Source: Bacteroidales bacterium | GTDB taxonomy: Bacteria > Bacteroidota > Bacteroidia > Bacteroidales > VadinHA17 | Length of the DNA stretch: 64,000 nucleotides | Assembly: GCA_009877105.1 (NCBI GenBank) | Contig: WXFD01000018.1 | Location: 1 to 64,000, forward strand | Reading direction: 5' to 3' | Part shown: positions 17,135-25,038 of the stretch, in pieces | Layout of the letters: each line of letters begins with the position of its first letter | Numbering within the stretch: position 1 is the first letter of the stretch | The notes under the pieces: generated by a model | What the model saw: only the letters and a program-made list of their open reading frames with translations | The model's database searches: none | What the model was told of the DNA's origin: nothing | Translations under genes and position numbers: made by a program

Positions 17135-19114
17135 TTACGGCCCGGGTGATTTAACCGGAACAAATCTGATTGCCTGTTCCCCCTTAAGCCCGGGATCAGT
17201 GAACACCAGCTTTATCCGGGTCACACCAACGGGCCAGTAACGTTTAAGTGTCCTGTCTTTTATTTCCATAAATTCGATTTCAGGAGACACCGATTTTGAA
17301 CTGAAAGCCATGTTAAGGCTGAACCCGTCGCCATCAAGCCGGATAAGCCCGGGTTTTACCACTGTTGCCCTGCAATAAGTGATAAAATTGGCACTTGTTG
17401 GCCTGCCGGTCTGTTCAGTAAGCTCATACCTGTCTTTTATCACGAAGCTCTTTCCGCGGCTGAGGGTATAGCTACGGACCCAGCTTCTGACCCTGGCTTC
17501 GGAAGGATAAGCCCCGGCAATATCAGTCGAAAACGTAGCGGTTTTCGGGTTTGCGGAAAACCTTGAATTAACAGCTCTGAACTCAGCCCCGTCTTTCTGG
17601 TCCGTGCCGTTGATGACAGGAAGATTGTGATAGCCCGACTGCATTGTCCATATCTCGTAGCGCTGCGGACCGAAGGTTTTGGCAACGTATTCTTCACGCC
17701 CAAGGTCGATCAGGCAGGGCTTGCCGTCGTAATACATCAGGCATGAACCCACGTCGTTGTGATTATGGCTTTCGGCATTGAAACCGCCTTTTGCCCCAAA
17801 GAAAAACCCCATGAAGCTGCCTTCCCTGTCGCGGGCTCCCGCAATCTCAGTATCGGGGAACCAGAAGTCGGCAACCAGTGCTTCCTTTTTTTCTGCATCC
17901 GATATTTCATCCAGCAGGAGAAGGCTTTTTACCTGATCACAGATTTTGCCGGTGGGCGTATGTTCTCCCCATTTTGCAAGTGAAGCAAGGTATGCTCCAA
18001 ACTGCTGCATCAGGGGATCCCTTATGGCTTTCCCATACCTGTAAACGACAGGGGGACTGCCGCTTGTAGTCGCATCGGCATCCGCAAAATTTATAAAGTA
18101 TGGCGCATGAATGTTTACTTTATAAAAATATTTACCCATATTCTGAACAAGCGGATTGTCAAATACATCAAATTTACCGCCGGTGGCATCCTTAAGTACC
18201 TCCAGGCACTCATACAGCAAAGCCCCTGCGGCGCCCCAGTATGACGGACCTTCATCGCAGCCGCCGTCGTCGGGATATCCGTTCAGGAATTTATCAAGCG
18301 AGTTTATGATCTTCATCACCTGCGCCCTCTTTCTTACGGGATCATCCTCAATCAGAAGGAAGCAGTTAAGCATGTTGTAGTTAACCCATGGGTTCCAGTT
18401 GTTGGGGCGCCCTCCCTCAAATCCCATGTACCAGAAATCATTCCTTTCAAAATATGGTTCCAGGACCTTGCTTCTTATTTCCTGCTTCAGTCTTGAAGCA
18501 ATGAGAGGATGTATTTTATTGAATTCATCCTTGAATAAATACCATGTCCACGAAAGATTGCTGGCTACCTCTCCGACACCAAGATCCACAACCGGATCGT
18601 TGATGTCGGGCAGGCCGGCTCCCGCCTTCTGCGGACCAAGGTGTGCGGACCATCCCCACCAGGTCTGCTCGCAGTAATACCAGACAGCATTGATGATCTG
18701 GTCAGTAAACCGTCCCCGTCCTTCGACCAGCTCACCCATCACCAGGCTAATGAGTGCGTTGCTGCATGCCGCATATACTTCCTGCCTTCTGTCGCCCGAG
18801 CGGATGTATTCAAGATAATCGGTGGCTTTTACCACCGGCCAGTTATAGCTAAGGAAACTTTCAGCCTTTTTAATATATTCCTCCTTCAGGTTTGAAGGAA
18901 GATGCTGCCAGAATTGCCTGTTTTTGTAACCGGGAAGCCTGATCCATGAATTATCCGTGATAAGTGAACGATCAAGATCAATGGCTTTTGCTTCGGAGGC
19001 AAGAATGTTCCTTTCCCTGATCTGCGGTTCATTCAGCCCGTGGGCTGTGCAGGTCAGCATCAACAATAGAAACCCTGCAGCTGACAATTTACCGTTGAAG
19101 TTTTTTGATTCCAT
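17135..19114 (-). CDS. Heparinase II/III-family polysaccharide lyase
   Basis: The 659-residue protein has an N-terminal signal peptide, an all-alpha toroid domain (roughly residues 60-370) and a C-terminal beta-sandwich of the heparinase II/III type. Recognisable parts are GRPNNWNPWVNYNMLNC in the alpha domain and AESHNHNDVGSCLMYYDG with the following LIDLGREEY in the beta domain, a region with metal-binding and catalytic residues in heparinase II-like enzymes. Such lyases cleave uronic-acid glycans by beta-elimination, leaving unsaturated uronates. The precise substrate (heparan-type, alginate or other) cannot be told from the sequence. It starts 5 bp after a zinc dehydrogenase gene ends, so co-transcription is likely. 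Confidence 0.85.
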   Translation of the reverse strand: MESKNFNGKLSAAGFLLLMLTCTAHGLNEPQIRERNILASEAKAIDLDRSLITDNSWIRLPGYKNRQFWQHLPSNLKEEYIKKAESFLSYNWPVVKATDYLEYIRSGDRRQEVYAACSNALISLVMGELVEGRGRFTDQIINAVWYYCEQTWWGWSAHLGPQKAGAGLPDINDPVVDLGVGEVASNLSWTWYLFKDEFNKIHPLIASRLKQEIRSKVLEPYFERNDFWYMGFEGGRPNNWNPWVNYNMLNCFLLIEDDPVRKRAQVMKIINSLDKFLNGYPDDGGCDEGPSYWGAAGALLYECLEVLKDATGGKFDVFDNPLVQNMGKYFYKVNIHAPYFINFADADATTSGSPPVVYRYGKAIRDPLMQQFGAYLASLAKWGEHTPTGKICDQVKSLLLLDEISDAEKKEALVADFWFPDTEIAGARDREGSFMGFFFGAKGGFNAESHNHNDVGSCLMYYDGKPCLIDLGREEYVAKTFGPQRYEIWTMQSGYHNLPVINGTDQKDGAEFRAVNSRFSANPKTATFSTDIAGAYPSEARVRSWVRSYTLSRGKSFVIKDRYELTEQTGRPTSANFITYCRATVVKPGLIRLDGDGFSLNMAFSSKSVSPEIEFMEIKDRTLKRYWPVGVTRIKLVFTDPGLKGEQAIRFVPVKSPGP

Positions 19115-19119
19115 ATCGT

Positions 19120-20157
19120 TTACTCAAAATCAATCATTGTTTTCATTACCCCGTCATGGTATCCTGCAACAAGGTCGAAGGCAGCCTTTGTTTCCGTGAA
19201 AGGAAACCTGTGGGTGATCATCCTGTCGATATTGATCTCACCTGATGCCATCATGTCAAGTGATGGCTGCACGCAATCGACCTGGCGCCTGATGAACTGA
19301 ATGCTTATTTCCTTTCTTCTTGTCCGGTCGGCATCAAATTTCCATTTTTCAAATTCCGGAATACCTACAATGATCAGTTTTCCGCCGGGTTTAAGAATTT
19401 CCACGGCCTGATCCACAGCTTCCTGTTCTCCGCAACACTCAAAAACAATATCCAGTCCCGACCGTGAAATTCCGCCTATCCCTGCAACGATGTCTTCCCT
19501 GAGGGGATTCATCACAGCATCCGCACCTTCCATTTCAGCAATATCAAGTCTCCTGTCGATCTTGTCAGTGACGAAGATCTGACCGGCCCCGGCAGCTTTT
19601 GCTGCAAGCATCACGCTCATTCCTATGGGTCCGAATCCCAGGATGCCGGCAGAAAGGTTTTTGATATCTCCTGATTTCCTGACTGAATAGACACCGATTG
19701 CAAGAGGTTCGGAAATGGCTCCATGATCGGCGTTGAGGTTGCCGGTTAAGGGAAAGCACGATTCTTCTGGCATGACAATGTATTCCATCAGGCTGCCTTC
19801 GGACTGGCCCGGGCAGCCAAGGAATTTAAGCCGCCTGCATGTATGATGCCTGCCGGCAAGGCATTGGTCGCATTCCCAGCAGGGCATTGCAGGTTCAATG
19901 GCAATTACATCGCCCGGTTTCACCCGTCTTACGTTTTTCCCGGTTTCGATAACAATACCGGCACATTCATGACCAACGGCAAAGGGATAGCTTACGACCT
20001 GAGAGCCAATCCTGCCGTTGACATAGTAGTGTATGTCGGATCCGCAGATACCAAGAACGCTGAGCTTTATCTTTACATCCTTTGGCCCGGAAATGACCGG
20101 TTCCGGCAGATCCGTCATTTCTATCCGTCTTATTCCTGTAAGCTGCATTGCCTTCAT
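19120..20157 (-). CDS. Zinc-dependent medium-chain alcohol/polyol dehydrogenase
   Basis: The protein (345 aa) is a medium-chain zinc dehydrogenase close to sorbitol, threonine and other polyol dehydrogenases. The catalytic zinc site is visible in GICGSDIHYY and GHECAG. The structural zinc site is the four-cysteine block CWECDQCLAGRHHTC. The Rossmann motif is ILGFGPIGMSVMLAAKAAGAG. It probably oxidises a sugar, sugar acid or polyol with NAD(P) in the cytosol. It is sandwiched between an enolase-superfamily gene (42 bp upstream) and the lyase gene (5 bp downstream), all on the minus strand. The substrate is unknown. Confidence 0.85.
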   Translation of the reverse strand: MKAMQLTGIRRIEMTDLPEPVISGPKDVKIKLSVLGICGSDIHYYVNGRIGSQVVSYPFAVGHECAGIVIETGKNVRRVKPGDVIAIEPAMPCWECDQCLAGRHHTCRRLKFLGCPGQSEGSLMEYIVMPEESCFPLTGNLNADHGAISEPLAIGVYSVRKSGDIKNLSAGILGFGPIGMSVMLAAKAAGAGQIFVTDKIDRRLDIAEMEGADAVMNPLREDIVAGIGGISRSGLDIVFECCGEQEAVDQAVEILKPGGKLIIVGIPEFEKWKFDADRTRRKEISIQFIRRQVDCVQPSLDMMASGEINIDRMITHRFPFTETKAAFDLVAGYHDGVMKTMIDFE

Positions 20158-20199
20158 CGACTGCCAGATTTATTAATGATTTAGTCCTGAATTCACTCC

Positions 20200-21528
20200 T
20201 TATTCCCTGGGCTTGTCATATCTTCCCGGTATGAAAGGGAATCTTTTTTCAACGTCATCGATCACCTCAACCCCGAACCCGGGACCCTCAGGAAGCTCAA
20301 TGAATCCGTCAACCGGGACAAGCGGTTCCTTGAAAAGGTCGGTCCGGAGAGGGTTGTAAGTCTGATTCGTTTCAAGCATCATCAGGTTTGGTATCCCGGC
20401 AGCGAGCGAGGCATTGGCAATGGTTAACAGGGCCCCGTGCCAGTTGTGGGGAGCGCACAGCTGATTCTGGAGGTGAGCCATCCGCGAAACATACCATGCT
20501 TCGGTAAGACCCATCACTCCTGCATCTGGTTGAACAATGTCCATCGCGTTGCGATCGATCCATTCCTTGTAGTCAAACCTGTTGTCCATAACATCCCCCC
20601 CATACGAAAGCTTTACAGTTTTCAGGGCATCTTTTATCCTGCTGTAGTTTTCCTTTGCCTCCGGTCCAAGCCTTTCCACAGGATCCTCGATCCATATCAG
20701 CTTCATTTTTTCAGCTTCGGGGATAAATTGCATGGTCTGTTCCATGTTCCACTGGGCATTGCATTCCTGGATAAGCCCGAACTCCGGGCCCATTGCATCC
20801 CTGATCTTCCATACACCATCGATATATCTGCTCATTGTCATTCCACTCACCGACCAGTGAGTACCGGGGCGGAACTTGTAAGCTTTAAACCCTTTTTCCC
20901 TGAGTTTTAATGCTTCTTCAATAAGATTATCCGGCCACACATCTCCATCGTACATTTCGCCCGCACTGGCATAAACGGGTATTTTCCTCAGAGGCGGATG
21001 GTCAGTTGCAAGGAATTCATAAACGGGTTTGCCCTTGGCCTTTCCAATAATGTCCCACAGAGCGGCATCCACACCCGCCCAGCCAACCATGGGCCCCCTT
21101 TTTTTAACCCCGCATGTGAGATATTCTATATCAAAAGGATTCTTGCCGATGACAGCCGGTTTGATGATGCTTTCGATATATTGCTTTACAACCTCGGGTC
21201 CGCCATACTGGGTTGCTCCTCCTATTCCCCTGAACCCCTTGTCGGTGAAGACTTCAACAAGAATACTGTCGGTCTTCCATGCCTTGTATCTTTCCGGGAT
21301 CCAGTCGAGATACCATTGTTCATCGGGAGGGATCTCACATGACAGGAGTGTGACCCTGACATCTGTAATGACTAGTTTTTCCCGTTCTATACCATCGAGG
21401 GGATGATTTCTGGTTTTACCGGAGGCTGTTCCATCCTGGCCATTTCTGCAGGCCGGCAAAACAGCTGTTGTACCAAGACCTGCAATGGCTCCTGATACTA
21501 TGAATTTACGTCTGGACAGAGTTCTCAT
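20200..21528 (-). CDS. Second Tat-exported enolase-superfamily (MR/MLE) protein
   Basis: This 442-residue enzyme is of the mandelate racemase/muconate lactonizing type with a twin-arginine signal (LSRRKFIVSG) and a lipobox-like LPAC, so export as a lipoprotein is predicted. Visible active-site parts are GFKAYKFR, IQECNAQWN, WIEDPVE and YGGDVMD, giving the acidic metal ligands, then DIVQPDAGVMGLTEAW and a histidine in CAPHNWHG. It differs clearly from the enolase-superfamily protein at 12832-14304, so the two are not a recent duplication and probably act on different sugar acids. It is the first gene of a unit running into the zinc dehydrogenase and the lyase. Confidence 0.8.
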   Translation of the reverse strand: MRTLSRRKFIVSGAIAGLGTTAVLPACRNGQDGTASGKTRNHPLDGIEREKLVITDVRVTLLSCEIPPDEQWYLDWIPERYKAWKTDSILVEVFTDKGFRGIGGATQYGGPEVVKQYIESIIKPAVIGKNPFDIEYLTCGVKKRGPMVGWAGVDAALWDIIGKAKGKPVYEFLATDHPPLRKIPVYASAGEMYDGDVWPDNLIEEALKLREKGFKAYKFRPGTHWSVSGMTMSRYIDGVWKIRDAMGPEFGLIQECNAQWNMEQTMQFIPEAEKMKLIWIEDPVERLGPEAKENYSRIKDALKTVKLSYGGDVMDNRFDYKEWIDRNAMDIVQPDAGVMGLTEAWYVSRMAHLQNQLCAPHNWHGALLTIANASLAAGIPNLMMLETNQTYNPLRTDLFKEPLVPVDGFIELPEGPGFGVEVIDDVEKRFPFIPGRYDKPRE

Positions 21529-21646
21529 GGAGAAAAATATTAACAGTCTAAAGTAAGGTAAATTATTAAAATGACCTCAAATTTCTCCCTGATAACATGC
21601 TTTGACATTTCCATCATCTCTTTTTCCATGCTGCAGGTATTCCCTA

Positions 21647-21945
21647 CCCCTCTTATCCCCCGCTCCCGGGAGAGCGGGGGATGATAGTTGTTTGCAAGGT
21701 TATAAGTCTCTGTTTGTTTGATATGGTCTATAATTATGGTGTTCTTAAAGTCCCTCCCCCCAGGGGGAGGGATTTAGGGAGAGGTGTATTGATTCACCTC
21801 ACCCCCTCTTATCCCCCGCTCCCGGGAGAGCGGGGAACGATAGTTGTCTGCAAAGTTATAAATCTCTGTTTGTTTGAGATGGTTAATAATTATGGGGTTC
21901 TTCAAGTCCTTCCCCCTGGGGGGAGGGATTTAGGGAGAGGTGTAT
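21647..21945. repeat. Two tandem copies of a palindromic intergenic repeat
   Basis: Two near-identical stretches of about 143 bp (21647-21789 and 21803-21945) lie 156 bp apart. Each starts with a hairpin built on CCCCGCTC...GAGCGGGG, passes through a shared AT-rich core containing atagttgt and ctctgtttgttt, and ends with a second hairpin (CCCTCCCCC/GGGGGAGGG in copy 1) followed by gatttagggagaggtgtat. The copies differ at a few bases, so the duplication is not very recent. It looks like a non-coding repetitive element in the gap between divergent gene groups; an open frame across it is an artefact. Confidence 0.75.
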
Positions 21946-22078
21946 GGGAGGGGAAATAACCGGGCGATATGGGGATACGAAATATATTTATCAATGAGCC
22001 AGGATTTATGAATACTTCAAAATCGGTTTGTTCTGCTAATGTTAAAATTTTGTATATTCACATCTTCAGTTATAAAAG

Positions 22079-22621
22079 ATGAGAATTTTAAAGGAAAACG
22101 CGGCAGCTGTTGTTATTGACATCCAGGAAAAGCTTTTTCCTCACATGCATGAGAGTGAAAAGCTGCTGAGAAATTGTCAAAAACTTATAGACGGGCTTCA
22201 GACACTTGAGGTACCGTTAATTGTGACCCAGCAATACACAAAAGGGCTTGGTCCGACTATCCCGGCAATTTCATTCAGGTTTTTCAATTTCAGTTATTTT
22301 GAAAAAATGACTTTCAGCTGCTTTGATGACCCGATAATAAGGGAACAAATGAATTCATTAAACAAGCCGGTTCTGATTCTTTTTGGCATTGAAGCGCATG
22401 TTTGTGTCATGCAGACATGCATTGACCTGATTGATAACGGTGTCACGACGGTTGTGGTGGAGGATTGCATATCATCAAGGAACCCCGACAACAAAAAAAC
22501 AGCGATAGAACGTATGAGACAGGAGGGGGCGGTGATTACCGGTTATGAGAGCCTGCTGTTTGAACTTACACGTACTTCCGCAAATGATGTGTTCAGGAGG
22601 ATTTCGGGGATAGTAAAATGA
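22079..22621 (+). CDS. Isochorismatase-like cysteine hydrolase
   Basis: This 180-residue protein belongs to the isochorismatase-like hydrolase family. The three active-site positions can be placed: Asp in VVIDIQEKLFP, a Lys in the middle (FEKMTF region), and the nucleophile Cys in GIEAHVCVMQT. The family covers nicotinamidase, N-carbamoylsarcosine amidase, ureidoacrylate hydrolase and similar amide or ester hydrolases, and the substrate cannot be chosen here. The next gene, a PfkB kinase, starts 10 bp downstream, so the two are probably translated from one mRNA. Confidence 0.8.
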   Translation: MRILKENAAAVVIDIQEKLFPHMHESEKLLRNCQKLIDGLQTLEVPLIVTQQYTKGLGPTIPAISFRFFNFSYFEKMTFSCFDDPIIREQMNSLNKPVLILFGIEAHVCVMQTCIDLIDNGVTTVVVEDCISSRNPDNKKTAIERMRQEGAVITGYESLLFELTRTSANDVFRRISGIVK

Positions 22622-22631
22622 CCTGTCAGCC

Positions 22632-23567
22632 ATGAGGAAGATATACGGGATAGGGGAGACGGTTCTTGACATTATCTTCAAGAACGGTCAGCCGCTGGCA
22701 GCAAAGCCGGGAGGAGCGATGCTGAACAGCATTGTTTCACTTGGCAGGATCGGTCTCCCGGTTCATTTCATAAGCGAGTATGCCGGGGATCAGGTTGGCA
22801 CTCTGATTGACCGTTTCCTGCATGAGAACGGCGTGGATACCTCGTTCGTGTACCGTTTCAGGGACGGGAAAACAAAACTTGCCCTGGCCTTTCTTGATGA
22901 CAGGAACGATGCGGAATATACGTTTTATGAGAAATATTCGGAAAAGAGGCTGGAAACGGAATTTCCCGCAATCGGCAGGGACGATATTGTACTTTGCGGA
23001 TCAATTTATGCCGTCACCGCAGAAATACGGACCAGATTCAGGGATTTTATCAACAGGTCCCGGGATAACGGGGCACTGATAGTTTATGATCCGAATTTCA
23101 GGAGTGCCCACCGGCATGAGCTTGCCAGGCTGAAGCCGCTGATCATTGAAAACATGCAGACAGGGACTCTTATCAGGGGTTCGGATGAGGATTTCAGGAA
23201 CATCTTTGACGCCAATACCCCCGATGAGGCCTGGGAGGCCGTGGGGAATTACTGCGGATGCCTTGTTTATACGGCAAGTGCACGAGGTGTATATGTAAGG
23301 ACGAGAAGTTTCAGCGGACAATTCCCCGTTAAAAGGATCACCCCGGTAAGTACAATAGGAGCAGGAGATAATTTCAATGCCGGAATGATTGCCGCGATCT
23401 GGCTGAAGGGCATTTCAGCGGACGAGCCTGAATGTATGGATCTTGTTCGATGGACTGAGGTTATTTCCATGGGAGTTGATTTTGCCACTGAGGTTTGCAT
23501 GAGTTATGAGAACTATATCCCGGAGCAGTTTGCGCGGATGCTGAAAGAGAAAATGAAAATTACCTGA
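22632..23567 (+). CDS. PfkB-family carbohydrate kinase
   Basis: The 311-residue protein resembles fructokinase-like PfkB kinases. It has the N-terminal GIGETVLDIIF, the sugar-binding AKPGGAMLNSIVSLGRIG motif and the C-terminal GAGDNFNAGMIAA motif with the catalytic Asp. The sugar is unknown. It forms a two-gene plus-strand unit with the isochorismatase-like gene and lies tail to tail with the sorbose-1-phosphate-reductase-like gene, so it may phosphorylate an intermediate of that catabolic block. Confidence 0.8.
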   Translation: MRKIYGIGETVLDIIFKNGQPLAAKPGGAMLNSIVSLGRIGLPVHFISEYAGDQVGTLIDRFLHENGVDTSFVYRFRDGKTKLALAFLDDRNDAEYTFYEKYSEKRLETEFPAIGRDDIVLCGSIYAVTAEIRTRFRDFINRSRDNGALIVYDPNFRSAHRHELARLKPLIIENMQTGTLIRGSDEDFRNIFDANTPDEAWEAVGNYCGCLVYTASARGVYVRTRSFSGQFPVKRITPVSTIGAGDNFNAGMIAAIWLKGISADEPECMDLVRWTEVISMGVDFATEVCMSYENYIPEQFARMLKEKMKIT

Positions 23568-23665
23568 TCTGCTTTTATACGGGAGGTAAGCCCGCTGTTC
23601 AGCGATACGTCAGGCTGCGGATGAATTCTCCGATAACTACAAATATCTGCCTGGTTTCCATTAGG

Positions 23666-24928
23666 CTATATGGGTTTTGCATTTTCCAGAAGATATTGTT
23701 CAGCCTCCAGGCTCCAGATATAATTGTTTTTTGATACGATTTCATGCAGTCCGGCATAAAAAGGATCGTTCCTGCCTTTTTCCCCGAGGTCGTAAAGGGA
23801 AACCAATGGTAGCGATATGTTGGTATAAATGAGTTTTTTACCACCGGGTATCTGCGGCAGGTTCAGGGTTGTGTCGATCACTGAGTCAAGACCTCCAACG
23901 TGAGTGATCATTACTGCCGGATTTATGCTGCCTTCGGCCATTAGTCGAAGCGATTCCTTCATATCATCGGTGTTTCCGCCCGACGTTCCCATTATATGGG
24001 TGAATGAATAGTGGATATTGTAAAAATTGATCTCAGCCTTAAATTCGGTGTTTGTGGGACCGGCAAAAAAATTAAGGCATCCGTCGAAGCCAAGGATCGC
24101 ATCTGCCTGTTCAACAACCTGTTTTACAGGAGCAAAAACGAACACATCATCATAACCGGTACCTCCTGTAAGGTCTCGCAGGGTTTTTTCCGGTTCTGTA
24201 ATCTTTGCGGTATTGACATAGATCAGCTTCACGCCTTTGCCGGCTGCCTTTTCAGGAGGAAAAAGGCAGGCTGCCCTTGCCAGTCTTGAGTCGTCAATGT
24301 CGGTCACCACCAGGATGGACGGCTTTCTTTTATGGTTCAGGGCAAGATCTATCGCTCCGAGACCCATCGGACCCACTCCGGCAAGAATTGCCATTTTGCC
24401 CCCCGGTTTTATTCCCATTTCATGCCTGTATGTTCCGGGGGGAACATGATATGAGGCATTGAATGCTCCAACTATGCACGACATCGGTTCGGAAAGCGAT
24501 GCAGGGAAAAATGCCTCACCGTCGTACTCCAGGAGGCAGTCGGCTTCCATTACCAGGCCGGGTATGATGATATGAGTGGCATCACCCCCGATATATCTGT
24601 AGGAATAGCCCGGTGCGTCCAAAGTTCCCGTGTGTGCCATTGCAGGCTGGATCGAGAATTTCTGACCGGGACTGAACCGGTGCTTCCATTTTTTCCCGAC
24701 CTGCAGGATGACGCCGGCAAATTCATGACCAATTATGGTGGGATTAATATGAATGTCATTGGGCACGCGCTTGTGATCAGAGCCCTGCAGCGCTGCCTTG
24801 TGTGACGACATGCAGATGCTGTCCGATATGACCTGTGCAAGTATCTCATCGTCCTTCATTTCCGGAAGTTCAAATTCTTCCAGGCGAAGATCTTTTTTTC
24901 CGTAAAGCCTTACTGCCTTGGTTTTCAT
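23666..24928 (-). CDS. Zinc-binding dehydrogenase, L-sorbose-1-phosphate reductase-like
   Basis: This 420-residue protein belongs to the medium-chain dehydrogenase superfamily and resembles SorE, the L-sorbose-1-phosphate reductase. Catalytic zinc ligands are suggested by SICMSSHKAAL (Cys) and GHEFAGVI (His/Glu). The four-cysteine structural zinc block of ordinary polyol dehydrogenases is absent, as is usual for SorE-like proteins. A Rossmann-type LAGVGPMGLGAIDLAL follows. It probably reduces or oxidises a ketose phosphate or sugar phosphate in the cytosol. It is the last gene of the long minus-strand unit starting at the E2 gene. Confidence 0.75.
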   Translation of the reverse strand: MKTKAVRLYGKKDLRLEEFELPEMKDDEILAQVISDSICMSSHKAALQGSDHKRVPNDIHINPTIIGHEFAGVILQVGKKWKHRFSPGQKFSIQPAMAHTGTLDAPGYSYRYIGGDATHIIIPGLVMEADCLLEYDGEAFFPASLSEPMSCIVGAFNASYHVPPGTYRHEMGIKPGGKMAILAGVGPMGLGAIDLALNHKRKPSILVVTDIDDSRLARAACLFPPEKAAGKGVKLIYVNTAKITEPEKTLRDLTGGTGYDDVFVFAPVKQVVEQADAILGFDGCLNFFAGPTNTEFKAEINFYNIHYSFTHIMGTSGGNTDDMKESLRLMAEGSINPAVMITHVGGLDSVIDTTLNLPQIPGGKKLIYTNISLPLVSLYDLGEKGRNDPFYAGLHEIVSKNNYIWSLEAEQYLLENAKPI

Positions 24929-25038
24929 AATGAATACATTAAATAAAAATCATTCTTTCCGCAGGCAATAAGATTGCCCGATGTCCCATAAAAGAGATAA
25001 GCGCAGCCTCATGCCATCTCCATGGCGGCAAAGGGAGC

